From the NCBI GenBank assembly GCA_013817025.1, contig JACDDK010000080.1:1-5359 (forward strand): 5,359 nucleotides of DNA, written 5' to 3'. Made by a program: the position numbers and the translations under genes. Below, piece after piece: positions 3,665 through 5,359 of this stretch (within the stretch, counting starts at the first letter, position 1; each line of letters starts with the position of its first letter). The stretch comes from Rubrobacter sp. (GTDB lineage: Bacteria > Actinomycetota > Rubrobacteria > Rubrobacterales > Rubrobacteraceae). A model generated the notes under the pieces. It saw nothing but the letters and a program-made list of their open reading frames with translations, searched no databases and was not told where the DNA came from.

Positions 3665-5252
3665 AACCCGCGCCGCCAGCTCACTGAAGCTTGATCTGCG
3701 TCCACCCGCCCGCCTGGACCCGTGGGCCATCACCCTTGCCGTAGCTATCGCGCTCGCCACCATCGTTCCGCCACTCGCCGTAGCGTTAATTGTCTCGGGT
3801 TTTATCCTCGCCGCGGGCGCTCTGCTCTGGAAAGATCTGGTCCCGGAGAACTGGCGCGTAATGGCTGTGCTCGTGCCGCTTTTTGTCGTTGGCGGCGCTG
3901 GGATAGCGTACCTGCACGCCGCCGCGCCGGACCCTCTCGCAGAACTCGCGGCGCTCGAACCGGGCGAAATTACCATCGAGGGCAAGGTCGTCTCTCCGCC
4001 CGTGCAGACCGGCTTCGGATACCGGGCCGACTTGAGGGTCGAGCGCCTGTGGTTCGAGGAACAGGAGGTATTGCGCGGCGGTGGGGTGGAGATTTTCGCG
4101 GTGGATCTCGCCGGGATCGGGGTGGGGGACCGAATTCGGGTGGATGGCGAGATAACGCCACCCGCGCCCGCCGAGGACGGCTTCGATTACGCTCGCTACC
4201 TCGCCACGAAGAGAATCTCCGCCGTTGTGGACGCGATAAGCGTGCGGCCCGTGAGCGAGGAGCCAGGGCTCGTCGGCAAAGTTCATCGGCGCACGGACAC
4301 GGCTCTAGGCTACGGTCTTCGTCCGCAGGAGGCGGCTGTTGTGCGGGGCATGGTGCTCGGGGATCGCTCGCTGATACCGGAGGAGTTGGACGAGGCGTTT
4401 AGACGCAGTGGAATTACTCACGTCCTGGCGATCTCGGGGCAGCATGTGGCTATTCTCGCGGCTATGATCTACTTCGTGCTACGGGCGTTCGCGGTGCCGA
4501 TGGTAGTCCGGGTTCCGGTGACGCTCGGCCTGATCTGGGCCTACATCCTCGTCGCCGGAGCGCCGCCCTCGGCTATTAGAGCCGGCGTAGTAGCGACGTT
4601 CGTGCTCGCCGCCGCGCTCCTCGGACGCCAGCTCTCGCCCCTGCACTTCATGACCACGATGCTCGCCGCCGTCCTCGCCTACAACCCGCAACTCGTCTAC
4701 AGCACCGGCTTCCAACTCTCCGTCGCCGCCGTCTTCGGCATCCTGCTGCTCCGCAAACCGCTGCAATCGCTCGTCAAAGCCACCGTGCTCCGTCCCTTCC
4801 GTACACCGCCGGAGACGTTGTCCAACCTGTTGTCGGTCTCCCTGGCGGCGCAGATCGCCACCGCTCCCATCATCGCCGCGAGCTTCGACGAAGTCTCCAT
4901 CATCGGCGTTCTGACCAACTTGATCGCCGTTCCGCTCTCCGGTCCCATACTCACCCTTGGCCTGCTCGCTTCGATCTTCGGCAACGTCGCGCCCGCGTTG
5001 GCTTACCCGCTCAACGCCGTGAACGGTTTTCTGGTCACGATCCTCGAATGGGTCGCGCGTGGAGCGTCCGCTATGCCCTTCGCCGCCGCCAAGACACCCG
5101 GCGCGACGCCGCTCCTGATCTGGCTGTTCTACGCCGGTTGTCTCCCCGCCGCCCTCGCCGAAGTCTGGTTCCCGAAGGAACGCTGGCCGCTCTGGGCCGC
5201 CTTCCTGCTGATCTGGACCGCCGCATGGCTCACCCTCGTCTCATTCGCGTAG
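3651..5252 (+). CDS. comEC: ComEC/Rec2-family DNA uptake channel, without metallo-hydrolase domain
   Basis: ComEC forms the channel that carries single-stranded DNA through the cytoplasmic membrane during natural transformation. The 533-residue product starts with two to three membrane segments (about 26-90). A soluble DUF4131/OB-like region follows (about 96-200, with GFDYARYLATKRI), then the polytopic Competence domain (about 220-470). There THVLAISGQHVAIL at 256-269 matches the family signature, usually LAISGLHV, and PPSAIRAG and YSTGFQLSVAAVFGILL follow. It ends after two more membrane segments, with no C-terminal metallo-beta-lactamase-like domain, which many ComEC proteins of 700-800 residues carry. 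The TTG start at 3651 overlaps comEA by 14 bases and is the first in-frame start after TAA at 3642. The next in-frame ATG, at 3861, would delete the first membrane segments. Its SD (GAAGAG, 3635-3640) is weak, so coupling to comEA is likely. Confidence 0.92.
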   Translation: MQRSETRAASSLKLDLRPPARLDPWAITLAVAIALATIVPPLAVALIVSGFILAAGALLWKDLVPENWRVMAVLVPLFVVGGAGIAYLHAAAPDPLAELAALEPGEITIEGKVVSPPVQTGFGYRADLRVERLWFEEQEVLRGGGVEIFAVDLAGIGVGDRIRVDGEITPPAPAEDGFDYARYLATKRISAVVDAISVRPVSEEPGLVGKVHRRTDTALGYGLRPQEAAVVRGMVLGDRSLIPEELDEAFRRSGITHVLAISGQHVAILAAMIYFVLRAFAVPMVVRVPVTLGLIWAYILVAGAPPSAIRAGVVATFVLAAALLGRQLSPLHFMTTMLAAVLAYNPQLVYSTGFQLSVAAVFGILLLRKPLQSLVKATVLRPFRTPPETLSNLLSVSLAAQIATAPIIAASFDEVSIIGVLTNLIAVPLSGPILTLGLLASIFGNVAPALAYPLNAVNGFLVTILEWVARGASAMPFAAAKTPGATPLLIWLFYAGCLPAALAEVWFPKERWPLWAAFLLIWTAAWLTLVSFA

Positions 5253-5259
5253 CGGTAGA

Positions 5260-5359
5260 ATGACCGCTATGGGTGTGTACCTGTTGCTGGGTGACGACGA
5301 GGAGCGTAAGGCTCGCGGCGTGGAGAAGTTGCGTGCGAAGCGGACGGCCGAGACGTTCG
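5260..5359 (+). CDS. holA: Probable DNA polymerase III delta subunit, N-terminal fragment
   Basis: The reading frame is open to the window edge and gives about 33 residues, MTAMGVYLLLGDDEERKARG and onward. The Y-L-L-x-G-D/E opening followed by a charged helix is typical of HolA, the clamp-loader delta subunit that opens the sliding clamp. holA follows comEC in many bacteria, and this synteny supports the name as much as the sequence does. Two in-frame ATGs, at 5260 and 5269, are possible; neither has a clear SD, and the first lies seven bases after the comEC stop. Too little is present to check the rest of the protein. Confidence 0.6.
   Translation, partial: MTAMGVYLLLGDDEERKARGVEKLRAKRTAETF

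Noticed and set aside
1..5359. Mobile element, CRISPR array, toxin-antitoxin or phage content
   Set aside because: No long repeats, transposase or integrase motifs, or spacer-repeat pattern were seen. The tRNA gene has no neighbouring integrase or repeated 3' end that would mark an attachment site.

Overview
The window is a compact run of housekeeping genes, all on the + strand, from a high-GC bacterium. Gene content (rplU-rpmA-obg-nadD-rsfS, then comEA-comEC-holA), the G/C-rich third codon positions, the heavy use of GTG/TTG starts and the absence of an N-terminal propeptide on bL27 suggest a deep-branching high-GC Gram-positive. A Rubrobacter-like actinobacterium is my best guess, but that is an inference from gene order and composition and not a proven placement.

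Layout. Bases 1-104 may hold the tail of an upstream gene (weak evidence). Bases 105-209 contain a probable rplU promoter with a TATACT -10 box, and an inverted repeat in the promoter spacer. rplU (bL21) and rpmA (bL27) follow, each with a good Shine-Dalgarno (SD) sequence. A small C4/G6/T5 hairpin closes this ribosomal-protein pair and runs straight into the TTG start of obg. Then obg, nadD and rsfS are chained by two identical 4-base GTGA stop/start overlaps. A textbook promoter (TTGACA, 17 bp, TATACT) precedes a tRNA-Ala(GGC) gene. Only 27 bases after the tRNA comes comEA, whose 3' end overlaps comEC by 14 bases. Seven bases after comEC the window ends inside what is probably holA.

How the genes relate. 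bL21, bL27, Obg and RsfS all concern the large ribosomal subunit: two structural proteins, a late-assembly GTPase and a factor that blocks subunit joining. NadD makes the NAD dinucleotide. ComEA and ComEC bind and import DNA across the membrane; here both are short forms, ComEA without a recognisable SLBB domain and ComEC without the C-terminal metallo-beta-lactamase-like domain.

I found no mobile element, CRISPR array, phage gene or clearly new system. The points worth a second look are regulatory or structural: the attenuator-like hairpins at the obg start, the tRNA promoter as the only visible promoter for the competence genes, a U-U mismatch in the tRNA T-stem, the short competence proteins, and strong swings of GC skew inside single genes.
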